A DNA stretch of 64,000 nt, taken from positions 372,001-436,000 of the forward strand of contig CANMMF010000003.1 of assembly GCA_947498985.1 (NCBI GenBank), in the 5' to 3' direction. Shown piece by piece: positions 41,193 to 50,403 of the stretch (its first letter is position 1; each line of letters begins with the position of its first letter). The notes below the pieces were generated by a model, which was not told the DNA's origin, did no database searches, and saw nothing but the letters and a program-made list of their open reading frames with translations. A program made the position numbers and the translations under genes. This DNA comes from an uncultured Paracoccaceae bacterium (GTDB lineage Bacteria; Pseudomonadota; Alphaproteobacteria; Rhodobacterales; Rhodobacteraceae).

Positions 41193-42857
41193 TCACTGAC
41201 CGTCGCGCGCCTTCAGGCCTGCCGCCCGGATCGCGCTGAGCGTCTGGCGCGGGGTGAGCGCCTCATCCGAGACCGCCAGATCCAGAACAGCACCCGTTGG
41301 TGACGCCAGCGCGCGGGCGAAGGCGGCTTCGAACGCGTCGGTACGCTCGACCCGCTCGCCATGTATGCCGTAGGCGCGGGCCAGAGCCGCGAAATCGGGG
41401 TTTGTCATCTGCGTGCCGGAGACGCGCGCGGGATAGTGGCGTTCCTGATGCGCGCGGATCGTGCCGTAGATGCCGTTATTGACGATCAGCACAATCGGCA
41501 CGGCGCCTGCCTGCACCGCCGTTGCGAGCTCCTGGCAGTTCATCTGGAAATCGCCATCCCCGGCAAAGCAGATCACGCGCCGGTCGGGATAGGCGACCTT
41601 GGCGGCAATCGCCGCGGGCAGACCGTAGCCCATGGCGCCCGATTGCGGCGCGAGCAGCCGCGCCCCGGGCCCGTAGGCAAACATCTTGTTGGGCCAGAAG
41701 GCGAAATTGCCCGCGCCATTGGTCACGATCACGTCCTCGGGCAGCACATCCTGCAAGTGCCGCGTCACATCGCCCATATCGACGGGCGAAGGTTGCGGCG
41801 GCACGTCGCGGCTGGCCTCATACTCAGCCCGTGCGGTGGCCCGCCACGCCGACCAGTCGCCACTGACCGCCGCAAGCGCCTGCAGGAACGCGCCGGGTGC
41901 CGAGACGATCCCGAGCGCGGGACGGTAGATCTTGCCGATCTCCGCCGCGTCGGGATGCACATGGATGATGCGCTGCACCGGGTCCGGCACGTCAAAGAGC
42001 GTGTAGGCGTCGGTGGTCATCTCGCCGAACCGGACATTGACCGCCAGCACCACATCGGCCTCGCGCAGAAGCCGTTTGACATGCGGCGGCATGCCCACGC
42101 CCGCCTCCCCGGCATAGCAGGCATGGGTGTTGTCGAACCCGTCCTGAAAGCGGAACGCCGCCAGCACCGGGATGTCGGAGGACTCTGCGAAGGCCGCCAG
42201 CGCCGCGCGGCCCCCGGCTGTCCAGAGCGCGCCGCCAAAGAGCACAACCGGCCGCGCCGCTCCCGCCAGAAGATCGCGCGCCTTGCGCAGGGCGGCGGCG
42301 TCCGGGGCGGGCGGGGCCACCTCGACCGGGGCCGACAGGGCGGGCACGTCGCTGAGGCTCGAGAGCATGTCTTCGGGCAGCGCGATGACCACCGGGCCGG
42401 GCCGGCCGGTGGTGGCCGTGAGCCAGGCGCGCGACAGGATCTCGGGGATGCGCTCCACCCGCTCGATTTCTGTCACCCATTTGGCAAGCGGGCCGTACAT
42501 GGCGCGGTAATCGACCTCCTGAAAGGCTTCGCGTTCTTTCATATCGGTCCCGACCTGGCCCACGAAGAGCAGCATCGGCACCGAATCCTGCATCGCCGTG
42601 TGCACCCCGATCGAGGCATTGGTCGCGCCCGGACCCCGGGTCACTAAACAGACCCCCGGCGCGCCCATGAGCTTGCCCCAGGCCGCCGCCATGAAGGCAG
42701 CACCTCCTTCGTTCCGGCAGAGCACGAAGTCGAGCCGGCCGGCGCTGTCATGAAGCGCGTCGAGGGCGGCCAGAAAGCTCTCACCCGGCACGCCGAAGCA
42801 TTTGCGCGCGCCGAGCGCCACCAGGCTTTCGATCAGAACCTGCCCACCATGCCGCAT
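41193..42857 (-). CDS. Thiamine-diphosphate enzyme of the acetolactate synthase large-subunit family
   Basis: The 554-residue protein has the three ThDP-enzyme domains: Pyr domain with VPGESFLAALDAL and the catalytic Glu in LCRNEGGAAFMAAAWG, TRGPGATNASIGVHTAMQDSVPMLLFVGQV, a central FAD/ADP-type domain, and the PP domain with the metal motif CFAGDGDFQMNCQELATAVQ to IVNNGIYGTIRAHQ. AHAS, glyoxylate carboligase, oxalyl-CoA decarboxylase and others share this fold. No regulatory ilvH follows, so biosynthetic AHAS is unlikely; the exact reaction is open. Confidence 0.85.
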   Translation of the reverse strand: MRHGGQVLIESLVALGARKCFGVPGESFLAALDALHDSAGRLDFVLCRNEGGAAFMAAAWGKLMGAPGVCLVTRGPGATNASIGVHTAMQDSVPMLLFVGQVGTDMKEREAFQEVDYRAMYGPLAKWVTEIERVERIPEILSRAWLTATTGRPGPVVIALPEDMLSSLSDVPALSAPVEVAPPAPDAAALRKARDLLAGAARPVVLFGGALWTAGGRAALAAFAESSDIPVLAAFRFQDGFDNTHACYAGEAGVGMPPHVKRLLREADVVLAVNVRFGEMTTDAYTLFDVPDPVQRIIHVHPDAAEIGKIYRPALGIVSAPGAFLQALAAVSGDWSAWRATARAEYEASRDVPPQPSPVDMGDVTRHLQDVLPEDVIVTNGAGNFAFWPNKMFAYGPGARLLAPQSGAMGYGLPAAIAAKVAYPDRRVICFAGDGDFQMNCQELATAVQAGAVPIVLIVNNGIYGTIRAHQERHYPARVSGTQMTNPDFAALARAYGIHGERVERTDAFEAAFARALASPTGAVLDLAVSDEALTPRQTLSAIRAAGLKARDGQ

Positions 42858-43148
42858 GCCAAAACCCTCCGCGTGTCGCGTCGATCCTGCCAGCGTCGCG
42901 GACCGAGCGAAAGCCCGAAAGCGGGGGCCCCGCTGGCGCTTTGTCGTGGCGCCCGGGCCACAGGAGGAGCCTCACATTCCTCCACCTTGCCCGAACTCCG
43001 CCTATTCCACGGATCGCGGTGAGGCGCAGACGCGCCGGTCTCCCTGACAGACCGCAGATCCGGGCAGCCTGCGCCGCGCGCACCCTTCACGCAATGGCTT
43101 GCCAAACATGCCCGCCTTGGCTTTCCTGCGCCAAACGCAGGAGCCGCC
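42858..43148. other. 291-bp divergent intergenic region
   Basis: Separates the TPP-enzyme gene (minus) from the DUF1989 gene (plus). I see no convincing gene, hairpin or repeat; GGAGGG precedes the minus-strand ATG and GCAGGAGCCGCC precedes the plus-strand ATG. Confidence 0.4.
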
Positions 43149-43994
43149 ATGACATTGCCACCCGAAGACGCAGAGGCCCGTCGCGCCGTCCGCCCGGTGA
43201 TCTGTTATCCCAACGACACGCTGCTTTTGCCCGATCTGAAGCTCTACAGCGCGGCTCTTGCCAGCGCGTCGGTCACCGAGACGGTCCTCGCCCCGCCGCG
43301 CGATGCCTGCAGCTTTCGCGTGCCCAGAGGCGCGTTTTTCCGCATCCTTTCGGTCGAGGGGCCGCAGGTCGGCGATCTCAACCTCTGGAACGCCAACGAC
43401 CTGTCGGAGCGGTTCTATTCCGGCAAGACCCGCGCGCTGCACGGAACCCATCTCACCACGGGGGAGCGCATGTGGTCGGGCTTTCCCTATCTGCGCCCGA
43501 TGGCGACCATCGTCGAGGACAGCCTCGGCTGGTACGGGATCGACGGGTTCGGCGGCTCGGTGCATGACGTGATCGGCACGCGCTGCGATCCCTATACCGG
43601 CAACCTGCTCAGCGGCACGCAGTACCATCATTGCTGCCATTCCAACCTGACGCGCAGCCTTGCCGATGCCACCGGTCTGGCGCTGTCAGAGGCCGAACCG
43701 CTTGTGCATGACGTGCTCAACGTCTTCATGTGCACCGGGTTCACGCGCGACACCGGGCAGTATTTCATGAAGGCCTCGCCGGTGCGGCCCGGCGATCACC
43801 TGACGTTCTTCGCCGAGATCGACCTGCTGGGCGCGCTTTCGGCCTGTCCGGGCGGCGATTGTTCGTCCGAGCACAGCTCTGACAGCGCGGCCTGCCATCC
43901 GCTCAAGGTCGAGCTGCTGGTCCCGGAGGCCGGGGCACTGGGCGATTGGAAAAGCCCCGAACGCAACGGTTATGATCGCAGTCATGGGCGGTGA
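43149..43994 (+). CDS. DUF1989 (urea carboxylase-associated-type) protein
   Basis: The 281-residue protein contains GAFFRILSVEGPQVGDLNLWNAND, the KTRALHGTHLTTGERMWSGFPYLRPMATIVED block and HHCCHSNLTRSL ... LNVFMCTGFTRDTGQYFMKAS, all typical of DUF1989. Related proteins accompany urea carboxylase/allophanate hydrolase genes and include a guanidine/urea-linked group. The C-terminal CSSEHSSDSAACHPLKVELL is poorly conserved. No urea carboxylase is in this window, but urease is. Function is not established. Confidence 0.82.
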   Translation: MTLPPEDAEARRAVRPVICYPNDTLLLPDLKLYSAALASASVTETVLAPPRDACSFRVPRGAFFRILSVEGPQVGDLNLWNANDLSERFYSGKTRALHGTHLTTGERMWSGFPYLRPMATIVEDSLGWYGIDGFGGSVHDVIGTRCDPYTGNLLSGTQYHHCCHSNLTRSLADATGLALSEAEPLVHDVLNVFMCTGFTRDTGQYFMKASPVRPGDHLTFFAEIDLLGALSACPGGDCSSEHSSDSAACHPLKVELLVPEAGALGDWKSPERNGYDRSHGR

Positions 43995-44048
43995 CAGGCG
44001 GGGCGTCGGCGTCCCGGGCGCAGGTTCGGCGTGGTGCCGGGCGCCGGG

Positions 44049-45824
44049 CTACGGCTCGCGCACGACGGTCTCCAGTATCGTGCCCGCAAACGTGTCCACC
44101 ACGCCCAGATCGCTCAGATGCGGGCCGGCATTGCAGACCAGCGAAGCGCCGAAACAGGCCTTGAACACCAGATAGGGCGGCTGCCAGGTCACGATCTGGT
44201 CCATCGCGGCGACAATCGCGTCGAAATCCGCGGCGATGGCCGACAGGGTGTCGTCGCGCATGAGCCCGCCGACGGGCAGGGCGAGGGAGGCCAGAACACG
44301 GTTGTTTTTCACCACCACCAGACCGCCCTGCAGATCCCTGAGCGTGTTGGCGGCAAGCGCGAGGTTCGCGGTTCCGCGGCCAAAAAGCGTGATGTTGTGG
44401 CTGTCATGAGAGACCGTGGTGCCAAAGACGCCGCGCCATGTGCCCCAGTCTTCCAGAAACGCGAGCTTCGGTGCGGCAGGGCGGCCAAAGCGCTGCAGGA
44501 TCGCCATCCGCGTGAGATCGTCGGGGCAGCGGACAACGCCGTGCTCGACCGTCACCTCCCGCGTGCCCCATTCGGTGAACCGGGGGCGGCGGATCGTGGC
44601 GACCTGCGCGCGTGTCCCCGAGGCGGTCACCTCGAAATGCTGTGCGCGCACGTCGCGCGTTTGCACCGAGCCTGCCAGCGCGGTCCTGTCGGTGTCCGTC
44701 CTGTCCGGCGCGGTCATCTGCCCGTCGCGCGCAAGCACGGCGCCGTCGCTCAGCACCGCCGCGGCCTCGAACGCGGCAAGATCGCGGAAGAGCACCAGAT
44801 CGGCGCGGCGTCCGGGCGCCACCAGCCCAAGATCGCGGCGGCCAAGCTGCGTGGCGGCGTTGAGTGTGGCGGCGCGCAGCGCCTCCACCGGCGGCAGCCC
44901 GTAGCGCACCAGCCTGCGGACGACGTCGTCAAGCCCGCCCGCCTTGTGCAGATCGTTGGGAAACACATCATCGGTGCAGAGCGTCACGGTCTGCGGCACG
45001 GCCCCGAGCGCGTTCAGCGTCTCGACAAAACCCGGCAAAAGATGATCGTGCGAGCCGCGCATCTCGATGGTCAGACCGGCCTGCAGCTTGGCCAGCATGT
45101 CGTCATTCGACGTCAGCTCATGATCGGTCTGCACCCCCGCCGCCGCATAGGCGTTGAGCGCCGCCCCCTGCAAGCCGCGCGCGTGACCGCAGACCCGCTT
45201 GCCTGAGGCCAGACCCGCCTGCACGATGCCCGACATGCGCGGCGCGCGGTCGAGCAGCGCCTGCATCGACATGACCTCCGCCACGCCGTGGATCTCGGCG
45301 CGCTTGAGCAGGGCTGCCACTTCCGCCACGTCGAAATCGCCGCCCGTGGTCTCGAATCCCGGTGCGGAGGGCACGCAGGAGGGCGCCAGCAGCAGAAACC
45401 GCAACGTCGCCTCAGCGGCGGCCTCGATGGCGTATTCGACCCCTCTGAGCCCCGCCACATTGGCCAGCTCATGCGGATCCCAGACCGCCGTTGTGACGCC
45501 GCGCGGAACCACCGCGTTGCTGTATACCTGCGGCAGCACCATGGAGCTTTCCACATGCATATGCATGTCGATGAGCCCGGGGCTGAGAAAAAGCCCGGTG
45601 GCGTCCAGCAGATCGCGCGCGGAATGGTCTGCGGTCTCGTCTGGCGCATGTACGCTGGCGATAAGCGGGCCGACCAGCCCCACATCGCGCGGCACGAGCC
45701 TGCCTGTCACCAGATCCACCAGCGTGCCGCCGGTGATCAGCAGATCGAACGGCGCCTTGCCCTGGGCGGCCAGCACGGCGCGGCTGCGCAGATCGGGGGT
45801 GTCGATGTCAACGGGCTGGCTCAT
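44049..45824 (-). CDS. ade: Adenine deaminase
   Basis: The 591-residue amidohydrolase has the metal-binding LSPGLIDMHMHVESSMV (HxH), VWDPHELANVAGLRG, GHARGLQG, VQTDHELTSNDDM, CTDDVFPNDLH and the C-terminal Ade domain (VVVKNNRVLASLALPVGGLMRD). It converts adenine to hypoxanthine and ammonia. Its ATG overlaps the stop of the nucleoside hydrolase by 4 bp, and the two follow the transporter genes, so it completes a nucleoside-to-hypoxanthine route. Last gene of the LacI-headed operon. Confidence 0.94.
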   Translation of the reverse strand: MSQPVDIDTPDLRSRAVLAAQGKAPFDLLITGGTLVDLVTGRLVPRDVGLVGPLIASVHAPDETADHSARDLLDATGLFLSPGLIDMHMHVESSMVLPQVYSNAVVPRGVTTAVWDPHELANVAGLRGVEYAIEAAAEATLRFLLLAPSCVPSAPGFETTGGDFDVAEVAALLKRAEIHGVAEVMSMQALLDRAPRMSGIVQAGLASGKRVCGHARGLQGAALNAYAAAGVQTDHELTSNDDMLAKLQAGLTIEMRGSHDHLLPGFVETLNALGAVPQTVTLCTDDVFPNDLHKAGGLDDVVRRLVRYGLPPVEALRAATLNAATQLGRRDLGLVAPGRRADLVLFRDLAAFEAAAVLSDGAVLARDGQMTAPDRTDTDRTALAGSVQTRDVRAQHFEVTASGTRAQVATIRRPRFTEWGTREVTVEHGVVRCPDDLTRMAILQRFGRPAAPKLAFLEDWGTWRGVFGTTVSHDSHNITLFGRGTANLALAANTLRDLQGGLVVVKNNRVLASLALPVGGLMRDDTLSAIAADFDAIVAAMDQIVTWQPPYLVFKACFGASLVCNAGPHLSDLGVVDTFAGTILETVVREP

Positions 45825-46708
45825 GACGCGGCCTGTGTCAGGGCCGCAAGGCAGCGCGCGGCGGCGCCCGGTACGATGCCGGTGGCAAGCGAGACCGGGC
45901 TTTCGGGATCCGGCACAAAGCGGGTCCGGCCATGATCCCGCGTGTCGGTTGTGGTCACGGTGAGCCTTTGCGGGGTGAAGGTGACGGCGGCGGGATCGAG
46001 CATGGCAAGAGCCGCCAGCGGGTCATAGATCGCCATTGCCGGACGGCCCCGGCTGAGCGCGATATCGAGATAGCCGCCCAGCAGATCGGCGAGAGGCTGG
46101 GGCAGGGCGGGCATGTGTTCGGGGCCAAAAGTGACCGTCCGGCAGGCCTCCAGATCGACGATTTCGAGAGGTACCCCGGTGCCGGCCACCTCTGCCAGCG
46201 CTTGGGCATCGACCAGCGCATTGAACTCCGCGGCTCCGGTGTGGTTGCCGCGCGCCGAAGCACCACCCATCCAGACCAGCCGGGTGATCCCGGCAAAGGC
46301 GCCGGGGGCCGCGCGGGCCAGCCTGGCCAGGTTGGTCAGCGGCCCCAGCGCAAGCACGTCATGGCGCGCCTGCCCGTCGCCAAGCCAGCTTTGCAAGGCA
46401 GTATGCGCGGGCGGCAACGGCGGCGATTCGGTTTGCGGCAGGCGCACGCCGCGCGTCATCATGCCCTCCGGCCCGAGGATGCGCCGGGCGGTTTCCAGCG
46501 GGCGCTGCAACGGACGGTCCGCCCCTTGAAAGAGCGGCGCGGAAAGCCCGAAGGCCGCACAGGCGCCCGCCGCGTTGCGCCGCACCTGCGCCATCACCGC
46601 GTTGCCCGCCACCAGCGACACGCCGTCGGGCAAAGCGCCCTCGGCCCGCAGCAACAACAGCGCCCAGAGATCGTCGAACCCGAAATCCGTATCGACCCAG
46701 AGCCCCAT
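45821..46708 (-). CDS. Inosine-uridine-preferring nucleoside hydrolase family
   Basis: The 295-residue protein begins with the family signature VDTDFGFDDLWALLLL (DTDxGxDD, Ca2+ site), then VSLVAGNAVMAQVRRNAAG, DVLALGPLTNLARLA, RLVWMGGASARGNHTGAAEFNALVDAQAL and IYDPLAALAML. It cleaves nucleosides to base and ribose. ATG 46708 lies inside the stop of the ATPase gene (TGATG); a GTG one codon earlier is possible. With adenine deaminase downstream, purine nucleosides are the likely substrates. Confidence 0.9.
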   Translation of the reverse strand: MGLWVDTDFGFDDLWALLLLRAEGALPDGVSLVAGNAVMAQVRRNAAGACAAFGLSAPLFQGADRPLQRPLETARRILGPEGMMTRGVRLPQTESPPLPPAHTALQSWLGDGQARHDVLALGPLTNLARLARAAPGAFAGITRLVWMGGASARGNHTGAAEFNALVDAQALAEVAGTGVPLEIVDLEACRTVTFGPEHMPALPQPLADLLGGYLDIALSRGRPAMAIYDPLAALAMLDPAAVTFTPQRLTVTTTDTRDHGRTRFVPDPESPVSLATGIVPGAAARCLAALTQAAS

Positions 46709-47724
46709 CACGACACCCGAAGCGGGCGCGCGGTGGCCTGCGGCAGGGCAAAGCGCACCGGCGCGTCCACGCCGTGTGCGGGCGCCGCGATATCGACATC
46801 GACCCGGATCGGCCCCAGTTGCGAGGCCAGCACATATTCGCGGTGCCGCCCGGCAAAGGCGACGCTGATCACGCGCGCCTCGAAGGGTCCGTCGCCCAGA
46901 TGCACGTCACCGGGCCGCCAGCCAAGACAGGGCGCGTCGGTGGAAAATCCAAGAGGCAGACGTCCGGATGCGGCCTTGAGCGTCGCGTTCTCGATCTCGA
47001 AGATGTTCTCGAACCCCATGAAATCGGCCGCAAACGCGCTTTCGGGGGTGTTGTAGAGCGCATCCGCCGTGCCGATCTGTTCGATCACCCCGTCGCGCAT
47101 CAGCACCACGCGGTCGGCCAGCGCCAGCGCTTCGGACTGGTCATGGGTGACAAAGACCATGGTGATCCCGGTTTCGCGCTGCAGGCGCTGCAGCTCGGTG
47201 CGCATCTCCAGCCGCAGCCGCGCGTCGAGGTTCGACAACGGCTCGTCGAGCAGCAGCACCTTTGGTTGCATCACCAGCGACCGGGCAAGGGCCAGGCGTT
47301 GCTGCTGGCCACCCGACATCTCGGCGGGACGGCGGCTGGACAGATGGCCGAGCCCCACGGTGTCCAGCGCCTCGGTGGTGCGCCGGACCAGATCGGCCTG
47401 CGCGGTGCGGTTGAGGCGCAGGCCGAACGCTGCGTTCTCGAACGCCGTGAGATGCGGGAAAAGCGCGTAGGACTGAAAGACCAGGCCGATGCCGCGCTTG
47501 TTGGCGGGCACGCGGGTGACATCGCGGCCCGCGATCTCGATCCGGCCCGACTGCACCGCCATGAGCCCGGCAATCGCGCGCATCGTCGTGGTCTTGCCGC
47601 AGCCCGACGGACCCAGCAATGCAATCAGTTCGCCCTCGCGGATGTCGAGGTTGAGCGACGGCACCGCCACCGTGTCGCCGTAAGCCAGCGTCAGATCCTG
47701 CAGGGAGACAAAAGCGTCAGACAT
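46708..47724 (-). CDS. ABC transporter ATPase (spermidine/putrescine/iron-type)
   Basis: The 338-residue protein has Walker A GPSGCGKTT, Q-loop VFQSYALFPHLTAFENAAFGL, signature MSGGQQQRLALARSL, Walker B VLLLDEPLSNLDARLR, H-loop VTHDQSEALALAD, and a C-terminal TOBE-like domain of about 100 residues. This is the PotA/FbpC group. Start MSDAFVSLQD (47724) overlaps the upstream permease gene by 8 bp. Transport substrate is discussed under the binding protein. Confidence 0.9.
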   Translation of the reverse strand: MSDAFVSLQDLTLAYGDTVAVPSLNLDIREGELIALLGPSGCGKTTTMRAIAGLMAVQSGRIEIAGRDVTRVPANKRGIGLVFQSYALFPHLTAFENAAFGLRLNRTAQADLVRRTTEALDTVGLGHLSSRRPAEMSGGQQQRLALARSLVMQPKVLLLDEPLSNLDARLRLEMRTELQRLQRETGITMVFVTHDQSEALALADRVVLMRDGVIEQIGTADALYNTPESAFAADFMGFENIFEIENATLKAASGRLPLGFSTDAPCLGWRPGDVHLGDGPFEARVISVAFAGRHREYVLASQLGPIRVDVDIAAPAHGVDAPVRFALPQATARPLRVS

Positions 47725-48496
47725 AGCGCGAGAACCCCAGAAATTTTTCCGCCGTAAAGACGATGGCGACACAAAGGAACGCCAGCAGCGCCGAGAGGGC
47801 GGCCACGGACGGGTCGTAGGTGATCTCCATGTAGCTCAGCATGTCGATGGGCATGGTGCGCACGCCCGGCCCCGACAGGAACAGCGACACAGGCACTTCG
47901 TTGAAGCTGGTGACAAAGCCGAGGATGAAGGCCGCCAGCACCCCGCCCTTGATGTTGGGCAGCACCACCTTGGTGAAGGCCTGCAACCGCGTGCACCCGA
48001 GCAGCACCGCGGCCTCTTCCATGTCCGAACGCAGGTTCTGCAGGCTGGACGACACCACGCGCACCGCATAGGGCAGCACCAGCGCCGTGTGCGCCACAAA
48101 GAGTGCCATGAAGATCGTCACGTCGAGCGGCACCACCAGGTAGCGCAAGAGCGCCAGCCCGACGATGATGCCCGGCACGATGATCGGGGCGGCGACGGCG
48201 GTCTTGATCGTCTCGGCGCCGGGAATGTCATAGCGGTTGAGCGCATAGGCCGCGGGAATGCCGATGATCAACGCGGCAAGCGTGCCGAAAACCGCCAGAA
48301 AGAGCGACAGGCCAAAGCTCGCGCGGAAGCTTTCGATGGTGAAGACCTTGGCATACCATTTGAGCGACAGCCCGTCGGGCGGAAAGGCCAGCGAATTGCC
48401 CGCCGACATGCCCGCCAGGATGATGATCAGGAACGGGCCGATCAGGAAGGTGAGCGTGAGGCCGAGGATCAGCCAGATGGGCCAGCGGGAGGTCAT
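47717..48496 (-). CDS. ABC transporter permease (PotC-like)
   Basis: The 259-residue protein has six TM helices and the EAA loop EEAAVLLGCTRLQAFTKVVLPNIKGG, which contacts the ATPase. The N-terminus (MTSRWPIWLILGLTLTFLIGPFLIIIL) and LSLKWYAKVF are typical of the PotC group. Start 48496 lies 1 bp after the other permease's stop region. Partner of the PotB-like permease. Confidence 0.9.
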   Translation of the reverse strand: MTSRWPIWLILGLTLTFLIGPFLIIILAGMSAGNSLAFPPDGLSLKWYAKVFTIESFRASFGLSLFLAVFGTLAALIIGIPAAYALNRYDIPGAETIKTAVAAPIIVPGIIVGLALLRYLVVPLDVTIFMALFVAHTALVLPYAVRVVSSSLQNLRSDMEEAAVLLGCTRLQAFTKVVLPNIKGGVLAAFILGFVTSFNEVPVSLFLSGPGVRTMPIDMLSYMEITYDPSVAALSALLAFLCVAIVFTAEKFLGFSRYV

Positions 48497-48497
48497 T

Positions 48498-49319
48498 TCA
48501 GCGCCTCGCCGTGGCAATGCGTTTCAGCAGCAGATTGGCCGAGAAACTCATGACAATGAGGATCATCGCGATCACGCTGGCGCTGACGAAGTCGTTGGAG
48601 ACGTTGACCTTCTGGTAGAGCAACGTCTCCAGCATCAGCACCTTGGAGCCGCCGAGGATGGCCGGTGTGATATAGGCGGTGAGCGATCCGGTGAAGACCA
48701 GCGTGCCGCCCATCACGAGCCCCTCGCGGGTCAGCGGCAGGATGATCCGGGTGAAGACCTGCAGCCAGCTTGCCCCCAGCACCCGCGCGGCGGGGATCAC
48801 GTCGCGGGGCAGGTTCTCCATCGCGCTCACAAGCGAGATGATCATCAGCGGCAGGAAGAGCTGCAGCAGCCCCAGAAACACGGCGGTTTCGGTGAAGAGC
48901 AGCCGGATCGGCGTCTCCGACAGGCCCAGCCCCACAATCGTGTCGTTCACGATCCCGGTGCGGCCAAGGATCACGATCCAGGCATAGGTGCGCGCCACCG
49001 GAGAGATCATCAGCGGCAGCACCACCAGCCCGAAGATCTGCCCGCGCGCCCGCCCGTCGAGATTGACGATGCAGAACGCCGCCGCGTAGCCGATCACTGC
49101 CGAGCTGCCAGCCACCAATGCGCCAAGCTTCAGCGTGCGCAGGAACACCGACTGGTTGAGCGGCTCGGAAAAGAACTGCACATAGCCCTGCAGCGACCAG
49201 CCGCCGTCGAAGCGAAACGCCTCCGACAGGAAGATGCTGACCGGCAGCAGGAACACCAGCAGCGTGAAGATGGCCGCAGGCAGCGCAAGTGCGAGCCCTT
49301 CGCGACGGTTCTGGAACAT
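48498..49319 (-). CDS. ABC transporter permease (PotB-like)
   Basis: The 273-residue protein has six TM helices, a periplasmic loop with FDGGWSLQGYVQFFSEPLNQSVFLRTLKLG, the PVARTYAWIVILGRTGIVNDTI segment typical of PotB, and the EAA loop IPAARVLGASWLQVFTRIILPLTREG. It pairs with the downstream permease. A hairpin lies between it and the binding-protein gene. Confidence 0.9.
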   Translation of the reverse strand: MFQNRREGLALALPAAIFTLLVFLLPVSIFLSEAFRFDGGWSLQGYVQFFSEPLNQSVFLRTLKLGALVAGSSAVIGYAAAFCIVNLDGRARGQIFGLVVLPLMISPVARTYAWIVILGRTGIVNDTIVGLGLSETPIRLLFTETAVFLGLLQLFLPLMIISLVSAMENLPRDVIPAARVLGASWLQVFTRIILPLTREGLVMGGTLVFTGSLTAYITPAILGGSKVLMLETLLYQKVNVSNDFVSASVIAMILIVMSFSANLLLKRIATARR

Positions 49320-49337
49320 CCCGGATCATCCCGATAG

Positions 49338-49363
49338 GGGCGGGCAGACCGTATGGCCCGCCC
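49338..49363 (-). other. Intercistronic hairpin between binding protein and permease genes
   Basis: GGGCGGGC and GCCCGCCC pair perfectly around a 10-nt loop within the 58-bp gap. Such hairpins after solute-binding-protein genes commonly raise the amount of binding protein by stabilising its mRNA or partly terminating transcription. No T tract. Confidence 0.5.
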
Positions 49364-49377
49364 GCGTGTGGCTCAGG

Positions 49378-50403
49378 TCACTGGATGACCGACCGGTTCC
49401 ACTGCTCGACCCAGCCATCGCGCTTTTCGATGATCTCTTCGGGCGGCAGGATGGTCAGCGACTTGATCAGATCGCCGCCATAGGTCAGCGCCTCGGCGAT
49501 CTCGTCAGAGACCGTCACCTCCATATTGGCGGGGCTGTCGATGCGGGCCTCGGCGACGCGGGTCTGCACCTCGGTCGAGAGCCAGTAATCCATGAATTCC
49601 AGCGCCAGCTCCTCGTTGCCATTATCCTTTGTCATGATCATCACGTTCATGCCCCCGGCCTGGCCTTCGGCGGGATCGGCCCAGGCGAAGGGGAAGGGCG
49701 TGCCCTGAAAGCGGGACCAGGCAAAGCGGCCCACAGGCGCGGCGATCACCTCTTCCTGCAACATCAGCTGCGCCAGTTCAGACGAGCGCGAATAGAAGGT
49801 CACGATATCGTCGGCCTTTTCGCCGATGGCGTCGATGGTCGGGCCGAAATCGGACGGGTCCTGATCCAGAGCCTTGTTGAGCATCATCAGCGTCAGCGGG
49901 CCTTGCGTGCCGGTGATGTTGGGCAGCGCCACCCGGCCAGCCACCTCGTCGGAAAAGAGATCTCCCCAGCTGTCGATGGTCACCAGATCCGAGCGATAGA
50001 CGATGGAGCTTGCGTAAAACGTGTAGCCCACCGCCATGCCATTGCCGAGCGGATCCTGGGCCGCCGGGTAAAGCTTGTCGAAATTGCCCAGCGATGCGGT
50101 GTCGATCTGCGCCAGCAGGCCCTTTTGCGCCAGCGCCAGCGCGTCATGCGACGAGATCACCGCCATGTCGATCACCGGATCGGCGGCGTTGGCCTCGATC
50201 TTGGCCATGCGCTCGACCGAGTTGCCGGTCTCGATCACCAGCTCGCAGTTGCAGATCTCTTCGAACGGATCGTAAAGCGCCTCCTTGTAGGCGTCCTGCG
50301 CGAAGGAATAGACCGAGATTGTAAGAGTCCGGTCCTGCGCGACGGCGCTTGTGGCCGTGAGGCAAAGCGCCAATGCGCCGGGTGTGATCAGCTGCGTTTT
50401 CAT
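49378..50403 (-). CDS. Periplasmic solute-binding protein of a spermidine/putrescine-type ABC transporter
   Basis: The 341-residue protein has a signal peptide (QLITPGALALCLTATSAVAQD) and a type II binding-protein fold: LTISVYSFAQDAYKEALYDPFEEICNCELVIETGNSVERM, DMAVISSHDALALAQKGLLAQID, MAVGYTFYASSIVYRSDLV, and LALEFMDYWLSTEVQTRVAEA. It belongs to the PotD/iron-binding-type group. The operon partners (nucleoside hydrolase, adenine deaminase) suggest a purine nucleoside or related ligand rather than polyamine (inference). Its start overlaps the lacI-type gene stop by 4 bp. Confidence 0.88.
   Translation of the reverse strand: MKTQLITPGALALCLTATSAVAQDRTLTISVYSFAQDAYKEALYDPFEEICNCELVIETGNSVERMAKIEANAADPVIDMAVISSHDALALAQKGLLAQIDTASLGNFDKLYPAAQDPLGNGMAVGYTFYASSIVYRSDLVTIDSWGDLFSDEVAGRVALPNITGTQGPLTLMMLNKALDQDPSDFGPTIDAIGEKADDIVTFYSRSSELAQLMLQEEVIAAPVGRFAWSRFQGTPFPFAWADPAEGQAGGMNVMIMTKDNGNEELALEFMDYWLSTEVQTRVAEARIDSPANMEVTVSDEIAEALTYGGDLIKSLTILPPEEIIEKRDGWVEQWNRSVIQ

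Noticed and set aside
40994-41239. Small plus-strand gene after sdhB
   Set aside because: The translation is Arg/Gly/His-rich without domain features and overlaps the 3' end of the TPP-enzyme gene.
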